The notes: a model not told the origin generated them from the letters alone. A stretch of DNA of 52,242 nt from JAMOAW01 sp039908535 (GCA_039908535.1 JAMOAW010000024.1:1-52242); one strand, 5' to 3'; counted from the stretch's first letter, positions 25,948 to 35,442 are shown. Translations and numbers: made by a program.

Positions 25948-27489
25948 TCATTTATCCTCTCCTCTCTCCAACGGTCGAAACAACCCCAATCCAAAATGAC
26001 AGCCAAATCCCAAGGCCAAAGGCCCCATCACCGGCTGCCTAAATTCCAGACGCAAAAAATTTCCATGAGTATCGGGCTGAATCAACCCTTTTTTGGAACG
26101 AAAACGAAAAAAATGGGTCGGTCGCAACGGTCGACCCCAAACAACCACCTCCTCCAAACGCTCCAAACCCACCAACTCCGCTAACCCACGCAACCGGCAC
26201 TCCCGGCCTATCTGCTCTGCTACGCCAAAGCCCGCTTTGACATGCCAAGGATGTAAATAGGGGGTGACCGACTCCCAAACAGCGGCCGAAGTGGCCCAGG
26301 GAGATAACTTTTCCCCCTCTTGCGCCGTGGCCAAACCCTCCAATAATACCGGCCACTCCTGACCATCCCCCCCCTTCACCAAACGTAACTCCTCCAAAAC
26401 CTCTAGGCTCTCTCCATCAAAACCGTCTGTAGCAAGCAACAGCACATGATCCACCCGTCCGTCACCATCGGCATCCTCTGGCAAAAAAAAGGTATGGCCA
26501 TGACGGTTTCCCTCTGGCAGGTCGTGACCAGAGAGCAACGGCGGAATTTTCCGCTCTCCCAACCGCCGTTTGGCCACCCCCATCACCGCTTGCCGCGTCC
26601 ATTCTCCCACCCGCACCGCCTCTTCCATCCGCGGTCGCGGCTTGCCCGCCATAAGGAAACGGGCCAAAATTTTTTCTTTTTGATCTTTTAAACACATGGT
26701 AACCCGCCTGCGATGGTTGGTTTGTGCCCGTAAAAGCCCCTGCGGACGCAAATAAGTGATAAAATGGGCCGCAGGTGGCGCACTCCACCCCGCCTTACGC
26801 AACGCCCAGGTATCTAAACGCAAGGCATCCAATAATTTTTCCGGCAGGGTTTTTTCTACCAACTTACGCTCCGCCGGTTTCCTGCTCTTTAATAAATCCA
26901 GATGATGAGCCCGCTCTTTTTGATACGCAACCAAAGCAAGTGGCACCAATAACGGGAATAACTCTTGCGTCTGCCTCTCTCCACCCACGTCAGCAGAGCC
27001 CGCGTCCATCGGGGTGCAGTTACACTCCCCGGCCCAATCCGCCATTAAAAAGCCTTCCACCCACCCTTCGGCTCGCCCCAAAAATCCTAAATTCTCCAAT
27101 AGGACAGAAAAAAGAGCCTGTTCCTCTTCCTCAAGCTCTACTCCTGGCCAAACCATCACCAAGGTTTCACTTGGCGAAAGACGCAAAAACGCATCAAAAA
27201 TCAAATCTTTATCCGCAGGTTTTGGACCAGGCATATAGTGCCGGGTATGGGCTAAAACTCCCGCTGGCAGATGATAAGAGGGTAAAACAGCGGCTAAACG
27301 GTCAATTAACCTCTCCAGCACCTGTTCCGAAAACCGCACTTGGTCACCCTTGCGATGCCAAACGGCCAGCATCGCCCGCAACACCCGCCATGGCTCCGGC
27401 GGCCACGGTACATCGGCCTCATTCACATGACGGCCCCAGGGTGTGGCGTGATACCGACCCGCCACAAAACGAAACCCAATAGCGGTCAT
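25948..27489 (-). CDS. csb2: Type I-G CRISPR protein Csb2 (Cas5-Cas6-like)
   Basis: A 513-residue protein of the GSU0054/Csb2 family, recognised by its opening AGRYHATPWGRHVNEADV-type stretch followed by PWPPEPWRVLRAMLAVW. In type I-G the protein is regarded as a Cas5-Cas6 fusion: it caps the crRNA 5' end and is the likely crRNA-processing enzyme. The C-terminal part carries Gly-rich RAMP-like segments (MGPLALGFGCHFGLGLF). The stop TGA is immediately followed by the cas4/1 ATG, and the start abuts the csb1 stop, so this is a tight operon. It appears full length. Confidence 0.9.
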   Translation of the reverse strand: MTAIGFRFVAGRYHATPWGRHVNEADVPWPPEPWRVLRAMLAVWHRKGDQVRFSEQVLERLIDRLAAVLPSYHLPAGVLAHTRHYMPGPKPADKDLIFDAFLRLSPSETLVMVWPGVELEEEEQALFSVLLENLGFLGRAEGWVEGFLMADWAGECNCTPMDAGSADVGGERQTQELFPLLVPLALVAYQKERAHHLDLLKSRKPAERKLVEKTLPEKLLDALRLDTWALRKAGWSAPPAAHFITYLRPQGLLRAQTNHRRRVTMCLKDQKEKILARFLMAGKPRPRMEEAVRVGEWTRQAVMGVAKRRLGERKIPPLLSGHDLPEGNRHGHTFFLPEDADGDGRVDHVLLLATDGFDGESLEVLEELRLVKGGDGQEWPVLLEGLATAQEGEKLSPWATSAAVWESVTPYLHPWHVKAGFGVAEQIGRECRLRGLAELVGLERLEEVVVWGRPLRPTHFFRFRSKKGLIQPDTHGNFLRLEFRQPVMGPLALGFGCHFGLGLFRPLERGEDK

Positions 27490-28479
27490 CTATCCCCCCT
27501 TTTCCGTGGTTTTCGTCTTTGCTTTCGAGCCGCCACTTTGCCAAATCACCTTTGTTACCCCCGCAAAACGACCACTGGCAACGCAACTTTTAATCTGTTC
27601 AATCAAAGCCGCTTCCAACTGGGCCAGAGAAGGAAAATGAAATTCGGTGGGACGGACAATGGTTATTTTTTGGCAATCTAAATCGCAGGCCGTACGCAAA
27701 CGCAACCCTTCGGCCAAAAACCGACGAATTTTATACAACCCCAACAACACCAATAACCGCTCTTCAGCCGTTCCTAAACCAAAACCACGTATCTGCGCCA
27801 AGTCCAAATTAAAATAGGCCAGGATAGACGGCGAGGTAAATTCATCGCGGGAGTAGGGAACGTTGCCAAACCCCTTGCCGGTATCACCGCTTGGATTGAG
27901 TAAATCGTTCTTTACCCCCCCACTGGCCGCCACCTCCACCCGTCCTGCTTCTATAAAGGCCGATAAGAGGCGAGGCAGGCGCAACCGTCCACCGGCCAAC
28001 TCTTTTTTAGCCAAAAAAATGCCATGCAACAGGGCGTTGGTGTCATACCGAAACAACACGGCGGCAAGCTTACGCAAATCCACAGCCCCCTCTTCCATGC
28101 CCGCCAACTCGGTTTTTAAAATATTATAAACCGACTTATCCTCCCCCTCTAATATATAAGCCGAGTTAATGCGATGGGCCTCCAACAGCGAAGAGGTTAA
28201 AAATCCCCCTTGGGCGGTCTCTACCCGGATATAAGAGAGCCCTTGAAGAGGGGCAACCAATTGGTTGTTCGCATCGTCCCAACACACCTTTTCCAATCGA
28301 TTGGCCATGCTTTGGGCCGACTCCACCAATAACATGTCCGATCCATCCGGTCCTTTATAACGGGCTGGGCCAATATCGGGAAAACCGGTCGGTTGAAAAC
28401 GGCTCCCTTGTACCGGGGTCAAAACCGCTTCCAAAAGCAAACGGGGGTGGTCAAATAATACATCAATCTCATGTGTCAT
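27490..28479 (-). CDS. csb1: Type I-G CRISPR protein Csb1 (Cas7)
   Basis: A 329-residue protein of the GSU0053/Csb1 family, the backbone Cas7 subunit that coats the crRNA. Conserved stretches include TPVQGSRFQPTGFPDIG, LLVESAQSMANRLEKVCWD, ASGGVKNDLLNPSGD, TSPSILAYFNLDLAQIRGFG and GLRLRTACDLDC. It has normal length and lies 29 bases downstream of csx17. Confidence 0.92.
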   Translation of the reverse strand: MTHEIDVLFDHPRLLLEAVLTPVQGSRFQPTGFPDIGPARYKGPDGSDMLLVESAQSMANRLEKVCWDDANNQLVAPLQGLSYIRVETAQGGFLTSSLLEAHRINSAYILEGEDKSVYNILKTELAGMEEGAVDLRKLAAVLFRYDTNALLHGIFLAKKELAGGRLRLPRLLSAFIEAGRVEVAASGGVKNDLLNPSGDTGKGFGNVPYSRDEFTSPSILAYFNLDLAQIRGFGLGTAEERLLVLLGLYKIRRFLAEGLRLRTACDLDCQKITIVRPTEFHFPSLAQLEAALIEQIKSCVASGRFAGVTKVIWQSGGSKAKTKTTEKGG

Positions 28480-28508
28480 GCGACATTCTCCTGTTTATAA
28501 AAAGATTA

Positions 28509-30656
28509 TTAAACCACCGTCAAAAGATCGGCCTCACCTATATGTAGCTGCCGAATCATCCCCCCCAGGGTTGCAGCATCCATGGGTAACAACAACGCCG
28601 CTCCCATCCGCTCCCCCGCCACCAACCCAACGTCAGGGGTGTGGGCCATTAACTTTATTCCTGAAGAGCGCAACCGTTGCCAAGCCAGTGTCACCGCCCG
28701 TTGTCTCTGCCCTGCGGCCAGCACCGCCGGAATCTCCCGTGGAAAGGATAAAACGCCCTCTACAGGCAATACGTTGAAATAGTGTAGCGTCTCTGGAGAT
28801 AAAGTTAATAATTTCAAAGCGGCAAAAGAGGCGGGAATGGTACCAGATGTTGCCGCCGACCGTTTAGAAAACACATGATTGCCCATATCTTGCCATTTGA
28901 GCAAAATCAATCCAGCCAGCAGATCGCCCAAACGATCGTCGTCACATGCCCCGGCTAAAAAGGCCGCCAGGGCCGCCCGATCCACCCGCAGCAAGCCATG
29001 ATCGGGGAAAATATCTCCCTGCCCAGAGTATTGAGCATGCCACAACCGTCGTTGCAAAACCGCCAGCAGGTTGGCCACTACTCCCCCCTTTGTCCACACC
29101 CAATCACGAGATTCCCCTTTGGCCGCAGCCCAACCCCGGCCATTTTCCGCCATAGGTAGCACATGGTTACGCATCGAACATTTCGGCCAATACAGCCCAG
29201 CCAACGCGGTAGCCAAACGCAATTCATCGCTGGCATCGTCCGCAGCAAACAACCAATCTGGCGAGAGCAACGGCACCGGAGGCAATTTTTCACGGCTCCC
29301 AGAGGCTAAAGCCAAATGCACATGCAGCCTACCAAGAGCCATCAAAACCTCTTGCACAAAGATTGGATTGTCTGGAGTCTTAGAAAACTCAAACAGGCCT
29401 TCCATCACCCGACCCGCTAAAGAGGTCAACCGATGCGCCTCCTTTTTATTTGCAGCCAACTGACCCACACGCGACAACCAACCGCCCTGATCCAAATCCC
29501 GAATCAGATCCACACGCAAATTACGTCGCACTGCCACCCGCGACAGCGGCGTTGCCAAATAATTCATGCCATTGCGGTTGAGAATTCCAAAACGCTGGAA
29601 GGATGTCAGACCCCGATCCACTCCCAGCCCAGCCACCGAACGGACAAAATCCAAACCATCCCGTGCCGGCCGCCGCCCCAACGTCGCCCGCCCTTCGCCA
29701 AACAAAACCCGCAATTCCGCAAATGTCGCCGGGGCATCCCATAATGGCAACCAAAGCTCGGCGCGGGCCGACTCCTGATCGGCAAAACCAGACTGACCAC
29801 TGCCCACGCACATCGCCTTGACCGTAAAGGGAAAACCAACCTCCGAACCCTCAGAACTGCCCAGCTTACGGGTGATCACCGAGGCAAAAAGGAGGCTCCC
29901 TTCCAACATTAACAAAAAATCCCAGGGGTTACCCAGGGTGTCACCGCTAAATCCAGTGCTGGCATTCACCCCGCCGATGGCTCCTGGTAAATATTGTCCA
30001 ACCGCACCATCGACCAGCAGCGACGTTCCCAGGCCCAGCAGACTATGCGCAAGAAAAAAAGACCCATCGGTCAACGCCGCTCCAGAGTTTAAATCAAACA
30101 ACATGAGCAAACGTTGATGAAAATTATTGGTAAATTCCAGACGTCCATCGTTGCCACCTGAGCCAAAAAGAGGCGGAAAACCGGTTTTTTTATCCGTCAA
30201 AGTCAACGCCGCATCCAGCCAAGGCAAAGCCTCATCCGGCCATTCCGCCCGCAAACGCTCAATCAAATTTCGTTTGGCCAAATCTTTTGGCCGCTCGGTC
30301 GTCAAGCCACAATCTTGCAGAACCTTTTGCGCCACCTGAATGGCTGCAGAGAAAGTTCCAAATCGTTGCAAAGATGCCGTCAGCAACCGGTTAATCCCCT
30401 CTTTGTTGTCTTTGGGATAAAATCCACTTCCCCCATTCCACGGGGCCAAAATAGGGGTGGGTCGATACTCCTCTAAAAAAAATCGCTCCAACGCCTCCCA
30501 ATCCAAATGGGTCTGCAATACAAAGGTATCGTCGCGCCAATAACCACATGCTTTTGAATCTTTTTGTTCGGCTACCAGTCGAAGAGTGCCCAACGCCTTT
30601 AGATAATGACCCAAAGGAGTGGGGGTACAACCCGTTAATAGATGTTTATGCACCAT
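28509..30656 (-). CDS. csx17: Type I-G CRISPR large subunit Csx17 (Cas8)
   Basis: A 715-residue protein matching the Csx17 family, which serves as the Cas8-like large subunit of type I-G Cascade. The N-terminus is GCTPTPLGHYLKALGTLRLV followed by APWNGGSGFYPKDN; further marks are GSGGNDGRLEFTNNFHQRL and the KCSMRNHVLP region. It probably recognises the PAM and recruits Cas3. The start overlaps the cas3 end by 11 bases. It appears intact. Confidence 0.9.
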   Translation of the reverse strand: MVHKHLLTGCTPTPLGHYLKALGTLRLVAEQKDSKACGYWRDDTFVLQTHLDWEALERFFLEEYRPTPILAPWNGGSGFYPKDNKEGINRLLTASLQRFGTFSAAIQVAQKVLQDCGLTTERPKDLAKRNLIERLRAEWPDEALPWLDAALTLTDKKTGFPPLFGSGGNDGRLEFTNNFHQRLLMLFDLNSGAALTDGSFFLAHSLLGLGTSLLVDGAVGQYLPGAIGGVNASTGFSGDTLGNPWDFLLMLEGSLLFASVITRKLGSSEGSEVGFPFTVKAMCVGSGQSGFADQESARAELWLPLWDAPATFAELRVLFGEGRATLGRRPARDGLDFVRSVAGLGVDRGLTSFQRFGILNRNGMNYLATPLSRVAVRRNLRVDLIRDLDQGGWLSRVGQLAANKKEAHRLTSLAGRVMEGLFEFSKTPDNPIFVQEVLMALGRLHVHLALASGSREKLPPVPLLSPDWLFAADDASDELRLATALAGLYWPKCSMRNHVLPMAENGRGWAAAKGESRDWVWTKGGVVANLLAVLQRRLWHAQYSGQGDIFPDHGLLRVDRAALAAFLAGACDDDRLGDLLAGLILLKWQDMGNHVFSKRSAATSGTIPASFAALKLLTLSPETLHYFNVLPVEGVLSFPREIPAVLAAGQRQRAVTLAWQRLRSSGIKLMAHTPDVGLVAGERMGAALLLPMDAATLGGMIRQLHIGEADLLTVV

Positions 30657-33108
30657 CGCTTAGCTCCCCAAATCGATCCACATCCGCCGAAGCCCGCCAA
30701 TCGGCAATCCGCACCAAACTTTCCAACCAGGCCAACCGAAACGGCCCCAAACGTTCCAATAACCGCTGCGTTCGTGTACTCCAGGATGGACCATAGATTC
30801 CTGTGCCGATCTCCATGAGTGCCAACGAAAGAGAAACCGCCTGGGTCATCACCCCCGCTCCCAATGACAAAATGGGCAGTTCATCCCCCTCCCAAATACC
30901 CCGTGCAAAACGTCGCCTCTCCCCATCCAGTGGTTCCAACTCCTCCGGTAAGGCCCGCAACCCCATACGCACCTTGCCATGGTGGGCAACAATGAGATAA
31001 GCTACCAAATTTTTCCAATCCTCCCCCCCCTGCGGAACCCCTCCCTCTTGCGCCAACCAAGCCAGCATAGAGGCCAACTCATGGCGAAAATGAGGCCGTT
31101 CATGACGGCCCAAAAAGGGAGATTTGGCCCACACACCCTCTAAAGAGGCTCCTTGGGTCATGCTCCGCTGAAAAACAGGGTGACCCTTTCCCGCATCGTG
31201 CCAACGCAGGGCCGCTACCAACGCTGAAAACGTCTCCTCGTCCAATTTAAAAAACCGCCCCAATTCCTCCCCTTCGGCTACCGCCTTGTCCAGATGGTCG
31301 GCAAGCGTTACAAAACCAGACCGCCCCTCTACATAACTCAGGGGATCGCCTCCGTAACTCTCCTCTTTGCTTTGCGTCTTTTTTAAATTCAACGGGACCA
31401 CCTCCACCCCTTTTTTTCCCTCCGGCCAAAATCCCCGTTGCGCATCATAGCCTCCAGCCGTGGCGCGTACCAATAAGGTCATCCCAGGATAGAGCTGTTC
31501 CAGACGTGCAACTGGCTGCCAATTTCCAGCCAAACTATCCCAAAAATAGGCTGAATAGGCGTGGGGCTGGATTTTTTCTGCATCTTTATTCACACCATTT
31601 TCTTCCAAAAAACGTCGCAATTGTCCCAATGAAACCGAACAAAGCTCTTCTTGACGTGGGGCAGCTATCTCGTTGGCGGGTAATCCATCAAAAGCGCGCC
31701 AATAAACCCCCACTCCTGGAACGCCACCATCCCGCACAAAAGGGGCAATATCTACATCAAAACCAGAAAGATCTGGATCGGTATGAAATAGCTCCATTAA
31801 ATCACGCAAACGCACACACATCCCGCCCCTACTCCGCCCATGCAACAGGGAAAGTTGACCAGGAGAGGCCGACGACAATAGGCGCACATAATCACGCGCC
31901 TGCGTCAACTCCTCTTGGGTGTAGGGAAGCAATTCATCGGTTTTATCCACCGTGATATCTATCCAATAAATGTCCGCGCTGGACTCTTCGCCATAGCGGT
32001 TACAACGGCCAAAACGTTGCACCAACGAAGAGCAGGGAGCCAATTCGGTAAACAATGTCGCCGAAGTCATATCCACACCGGCCTCCACCGCCTGCGTCGC
32101 AACGACCACCCGCCCCGCTGCTGGCACCGCTTGGCGCAGTTTGTTTTCTAAATCGCGCCGTTCAAAAGGACGAAATCGCCCATGAATCAATAAAGTTTCT
32201 ACTTCAGAGGCCAAATATTGCGGCAACTGCTGCCATAATCCCTGCGCACGAGAAACACGGTTTAAAATAACCAACGTCGTGGTCCCAATGCGATGCGCCT
32301 CGGCCACGGCTCGCGCCAATGTATCCAGATAGAGTCGCCCCTCCTGTTTGCTGTTGTCCATCGTAAGAACCACTGCAGTAGGGTGTACTGTTTTTGCAGC
32401 CGCAAGCCTTTTCTTTACCACCGGTTGCAATTGGTCGTCAGACTCTAATGAACATTCTGTAAAAGCCCCCAGATAAGGACGAAGATCCACCGTATTCAAC
32501 CAATTTTTATCCAATGTTGCCGACATCCACAAACTGCGTCCAGGTCGGGCACACCCCAATCGCCGTCGTAACCCCTCCAATTGGCAGGCAGTGGTAAGAC
32601 CCGTCCCCATGAGTTGCACTTCGTCAAAAATCCATAAGGCATCGTTGTGCAATAAAGCAAAATGGATCGGCCATTGATAACGGCTCATCCCGTAACCGCG
32701 TAACAAGGCTCGTGACAAGAGCATATCTTGTGTGCCAATTATAATGGCATGCTGTTCTGGATTTCTCATCCACCTATCATCCGCCTCTCCCCCCATGAGT
32801 AGATGCACAGAGGGAGAGGTCATGCCATGTTGCTCAAAAATGGGACGCACGGCATCAATCCAGAGTTGGCTCTCTCGCCAGGTTTGTTCAACCAATACCC
32901 GCATGGGCAGACAGTAGATTAAACGGATGGGCGTTTCAGGATCTTTTATAAGTCGTTTAAATAACCAAGATCCCACCACCGCCGCCGTTTTACCCAATCC
33001 AGTCGGCACGCTCAAAAGCTCTGGCCACGCCTGCTGTGCCAATCGCTCTTGATAAGGAAACGGGTGATTACCCTGCATGGTGTAAAAAAAAGATTGAAAA
33101 ATCATCAC
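30646..33108 (-). CDS. cas3: CRISPR nuclease-helicase Cas3 (type I-G, C-terminal HD)
   Basis: An 820-residue protein. The helicase comes first: Walker A SVPTGLGKT (33-41), DEVQ box WIFDEVQLMGTG, SAT motif (MSATLD), motif V VVATQAVEAGVDM and motif VI QRFGRCNRYGE. The HD nuclease follows at the C-terminus: LADHLDKA, ALRWHDAGKGHPVFQ, HFRHELASML, YLIVAHHGK. This helicase-then-HD order is characteristic of type I-G Cas3. All metal and ATP motifs are present, so target shredding should be possible. It is the first gene of the cas operon. Confidence 0.95.
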   Translation of the reverse strand: MMIFQSFFYTMQGNHPFPYQERLAQQAWPELLSVPTGLGKTAAVVGSWLFKRLIKDPETPIRLIYCLPMRVLVEQTWRESQLWIDAVRPIFEQHGMTSPSVHLLMGGEADDRWMRNPEQHAIIIGTQDMLLSRALLRGYGMSRYQWPIHFALLHNDALWIFDEVQLMGTGLTTACQLEGLRRRLGCARPGRSLWMSATLDKNWLNTVDLRPYLGAFTECSLESDDQLQPVVKKRLAAAKTVHPTAVVLTMDNSKQEGRLYLDTLARAVAEAHRIGTTTLVILNRVSRAQGLWQQLPQYLASEVETLLIHGRFRPFERRDLENKLRQAVPAAGRVVVATQAVEAGVDMTSATLFTELAPCSSLVQRFGRCNRYGEESSADIYWIDITVDKTDELLPYTQEELTQARDYVRLLSSASPGQLSLLHGRSRGGMCVRLRDLMELFHTDPDLSGFDVDIAPFVRDGGVPGVGVYWRAFDGLPANEIAAPRQEELCSVSLGQLRRFLEENGVNKDAEKIQPHAYSAYFWDSLAGNWQPVARLEQLYPGMTLLVRATAGGYDAQRGFWPEGKKGVEVVPLNLKKTQSKEESYGGDPLSYVEGRSGFVTLADHLDKAVAEGEELGRFFKLDEETFSALVAALRWHDAGKGHPVFQRSMTQGASLEGVWAKSPFLGRHERPHFRHELASMLAWLAQEGGVPQGGEDWKNLVAYLIVAHHGKVRMGLRALPEELEPLDGERRRFARGIWEGDELPILSLGAGVMTQAVSLSLALMEIGTGIYGPSWSTRTQRLLERLGPFRLAWLESLVRIADWRASADVDRFGELSDGA

Positions 33109-33153
33109 GAATTCCTTTTTGTTCGGTTTTATATGCCCAAATAAACATAAAAG

Positions 33154-33183
33154 AATATATTATTTATTATTATAAAAGCACAA
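33154..33183 (-). promoter_or_regulatory. putative promoter of cas operon
   Basis: On the minus strand TTGTGC (33178-33183) and TATATT (33154-33159) are spaced by 18 bases in strongly AT-rich DNA, about 45 bases ahead of the cas3 ATG. The rest of 33109-33407 has no recognisable gene. Confidence 0.4.
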
Positions 33184-33407
33184 TTCATAAATAAATAAAA
33201 CGTTTTATATGTATAATTTAGAATATACAGATCGCTCAATAGTGATTCGTTCTTTGTTGCCAACTTGCGGAATGACAAAAGCTCGACGACCACCGCTAAA
33301 ATCCTATTCTTCCTTCATATCTCAGCTCAAGATTGTTTGTGTTCGTTGTTTGTCGCACGACGCCTCAACGCGCATAGAAACGGACCCACCCCTGCTCATC
33401 CGACAAC

Positions 33408-33577
33408 GTAACCGTTCAGATAAAAAAAATCAAAAACAAGACCTTGGGGGATTGCATCCCCCAACCCCCCCTGCTATTTGAAGAAAGCAAAACCGAATTC
33501 AAAAGCAAAGTTAAAAACAAAACCCTGGGGGCAATCCCCCAGACCCATTTTTTTTATTAATATTATGAACGTGGTGT
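33408..33577. mobile_element. MITE-like element, one end decayed
   Basis: It begins GTAACCGTTCA (33408-33418), continues with the TTGGGGG / CCCCCAA hairpin and the CTGGGGG / CCCCCAG hairpin, and ends near ATTATGAACG, where the second inverted repeat has diverged. It is nearly identical to 17532-17690. It lies between the cas promoter and the dnaK fragment. Confidence 0.65.
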
Positions 33578-33690
33578 GTTCGACATAGATGAAAAAGGTC
33601 GTGCATATTCGGGAGGAGTTTCCCTCAAAAACAATTTCCCCCTTCCTGAAGGGGAGGGAAGGGGGAGGATTTTACTTCATTGATCAACCA

Positions 33691-34011
33691 TTATGCGGCC
33701 TTAGCTCTAAAATTTGGCTTAACTTCTTCGTACTCGGCGTCCACTGCGTCGTCATGGCAGGTGCCGGTGGAACAAGATCCCGTTGAGCACGAACCGTTGT
33801 TGGCGGTGCTCTGGGGGGCAGCGGAATTTTTGTAGATCGCTTCACCCAGCTTCATAGAGATCGCCACCAAAGAGTGGATTTTGGCCTTGATGGCTTCAGT
33901 GCTGTCACCGTTCATGACGTTTTTGAGATCATTGAGTGCCGTCTCAATAGCCTTCTTTGTCGTATCATCTATCTTATCGCCATGTTCCCTGAGGCTCTTC
34001 TCGGTGGTGTA
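33691..34011 (-). pseudogene. dnaK: dnaK 3' fragment
   Basis: The minus-strand frame reads YTTEKSLREHGDKIDDTTKK, then AIETALNDLKNVMNG and ends DAEYEEVKPNFRAKAA, the C-terminal lid of the Hsp70 chaperone DnaK (about 107 of about 640 residues). Upstream of YTTEK the homology stops abruptly and the sequence becomes unrelated. The tail has an unusual Cys-rich SCSTGSCSTGTC stretch. Without ATPase and substrate domains it cannot be a chaperone; it looks like a fragment left by recombination, and a complete dnaK should lie elsewhere in the genome. Confidence 0.8.
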
Positions 34012-34089
34012 CTGATTGTGGATTTCGCGACAAAGGAAACCTGCGATGGCATGGGTGGAGTGGGCACACTCACCTGATTCGCATCAAGG

Positions 34090-34350
34090 ATGACCATGGA
34101 AACTGGAAGGCTCGAACACCATCCATGGCTGCTGGTCTTACCGACCGCGTTTGGACCGCCCATGAGTGGGTTTTTTACCCAGCTTTGCCGGTTAGGTCAT
34201 TGTGAGATGCCACCGAAAGTTCGCGATGCTATGTTGTCCGTTCCGTTGCGCGTGTCTCCTATTCTGGCGGCAGAGAGGGACGAGTTCAATGTTCGGGACA
34301 TCCTGACCAAAGAGATTACGCAAGCATTGAATGAGTTGGCGGGTGGATGA
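34090..34350 (+). CDS. hypothetical fragment ending before a terminator
   Basis: An 86-residue plus-strand frame whose last third (RDEFNVRDILTKEITQALNE) looks like real amphipathic coding sequence and is followed within 20 bases by a hairpin with T-run. The first part is Pro/His/Trp-rich and unconvincing. On the opposite strand of the same DNA is GGPNAVGKTS, which looks like a P-loop but in a short frame. I cannot name either; the region seems to be a patchwork of gene fragments. Confidence 0.2.
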   Translation: MTMETGRLEHHPWLLVLPTAFGPPMSGFFTQLCRLGHCEMPPKVRDAMLSVPLRVSPILAAERDEFNVRDILTKEITQALNELAGG

Positions 34351-34369
34351 TCATTGGATGATCCCGCCA

Positions 34370-34402
34370 GAAAAAAAATAGCCTCCATCAAGGGGGCTTT
34401 TT
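34370..34402. terminator. rho-independent terminator-like hairpin
   Basis: The GCCTCC-atcaa-GGGGGC stem (one mismatch) is flanked by A8 on the left and T8 on the right, so it could end transcription in either direction. It follows the 34090-34350 frame. Confidence 0.5.
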
Positions 34403-34456
34403 TTTGGCGTCAGTGAAGGGTAAATTTTTTCCTGGTGGGTACTATGTGGGTACTAG

Positions 34457-34486
34457 AACAAAAACGGCCACCTTGAGAGTGGCCGT
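34457..34486 (-). terminator. rho-independent terminator of tRNA-Val
   Basis: On the minus strand ACGGCCAC-tctcaag-GTGGCCGT is a perfect 8-bp stem followed by TTTTTGTTC. It stands 17 bases downstream of the tRNA 3' end and fits its terminator. Confidence 0.75.
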
Positions 34487-34502
34487 AAGTGTTTGATTTT
34501 AA

Positions 34503-34577
34503 TGGTGGGCGGTAGAGGATTTGAACCTCTGACCACTACCGTGTCAAGGTAGTGCTCTCCCCCTGAGCTAACCGCCC
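34503..34577 (-). tRNA. tRNA-Val (GAC)
   Basis: A complete cloverleaf on the minus strand: acceptor GGGCGGT / ACCGCCC, D-arm TTAGCTCAGGGGGAGAGC, anticodon stem CTACC / GGTAG with loop TTGACAC giving anticodon GAC, T-arm with GGTTCAAATCC, discriminator A and an encoded CCA. It is a monocistronic gene with its own terminator. A tRNA next to gene fragments is a typical integration neighbourhood, but no integrase or duplicated tRNA end is visible. Confidence 0.97.
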
Positions 34578-34641
34578 TTTAAATATCATAAAAGAGAGCG
34601 TAAACCATTTTTTGGATTTCGTCAAGTCTCTGTGTAAAATA

Positions 34642-35154
34642 TTACGCTTCCCCTTCGGTTTCGACGATGGTCGCTGCAATCGCATCTTCAGGCTTTTTTC
34701 CGCCCCAAATGACCCATTGGAAGGTTGGGAAAAAACGTTCGGTCTCTTGTAAGATAGAACTTAAGATATCTTCTAACTGTTCCGGGGTTAATTCCGTACC
34801 GCGCAGAGGGACAACAATACGAAATACCGGGACCATCTCCTCTGACCAAATTTCAAAATGGCCTAACCATACCCGTTCGTTGATGAGTGTAATGGTATGT
34901 GACGTATCTAAAAGATGGCGAGGTGGAATTTTTATGTTAAGATAACAATTGCATTGTAAAAAGCCAGTATCCTCATGGAAAGCTGCCCAGAGCCGTTGAC
35001 TCCCCCATTGACTGGGAATCTCAGACCAAAGTTCGTATTCGTTGGTGCGCTCTGAACTCCAATCCTGATCAATGGCATAATCTTCAATCAGGCTAATCGG
35101 ATTGCTTGGTGGGGGTTCGGGAGCAGGGAGACTGCGATGATATTGACGACTCAT
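34642..35154 (-). CDS. YbjN domain-containing protein
   Basis: A 170-residue acidic soluble protein. The centre and end (FLQCNCYLNIKIPPRHLLDT, GHFEIWSEEMVPVFRIVVPL, LTPEQLEDILSSILQETERF) fit the YbjN/type III chaperone-like fold family, annotated as putative sensory transduction regulators of unknown mechanism. ATG 35154 is chosen because GGAG lies just upstream; an 18-residue longer frame lacks a site. It is divergent from typA with about 290 bases between. Confidence 0.65.
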   Translation of the reverse strand: MSRQYHRSLPAPEPPPSNPISLIEDYAIDQDWSSERTNEYELWSEIPSQWGSQRLWAAFHEDTGFLQCNCYLNIKIPPRHLLDTSHTITLINERVWLGHFEIWSEEMVPVFRIVVPLRGTELTPEQLEDILSSILQETERFFPTFQWVIWGGKKPEDAIAATIVETEGEA

Positions 35155-35442
35155 GTAGAACTCCAATATACCTGACGAAATCCAAAAGAGGGGTCTAGCC
35201 TTAAACAAGGAGATGAAATTAAAATATCAGCCCTATATTGCCTTTTGGAATCCAATTGAGCAAGCTTTCTTGTTTTCTTGGGGAAGAGATACAATAAGCC
35301 TAGCAAAAATTTAGCCAAGTATGATAATTTTTTATGTCGCGCTTGTTGGGCGCGACTCAATGAAGAGGTCCATTTCATCTGAGGATCAACATTTCTCAGG
35401 CAATCAATAATCTTACTAAAAACCCGAAAAGAGAACAGGGAA

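Noticed and set aside
33209..33481. A 90-codon plus-strand frame upstream of the cas operon
   Set aside because: No family resemblance, weak start, and its end is hairpin-element sequence.
33969..34163. P-loop-like GGPNAVGKTS in a short minus-strand frame (possible ParA-like protein)
   Set aside because: The frame is 64 codons, lacks the other motifs, and conflicts with a plus-strand frame; too little to call a gene.
34000..34577. Prophage or integrative element inserted in tRNA-Val
   Set aside because: No integrase, no duplicated tRNA end and no phage genes are visible in the window; only fragments remain.
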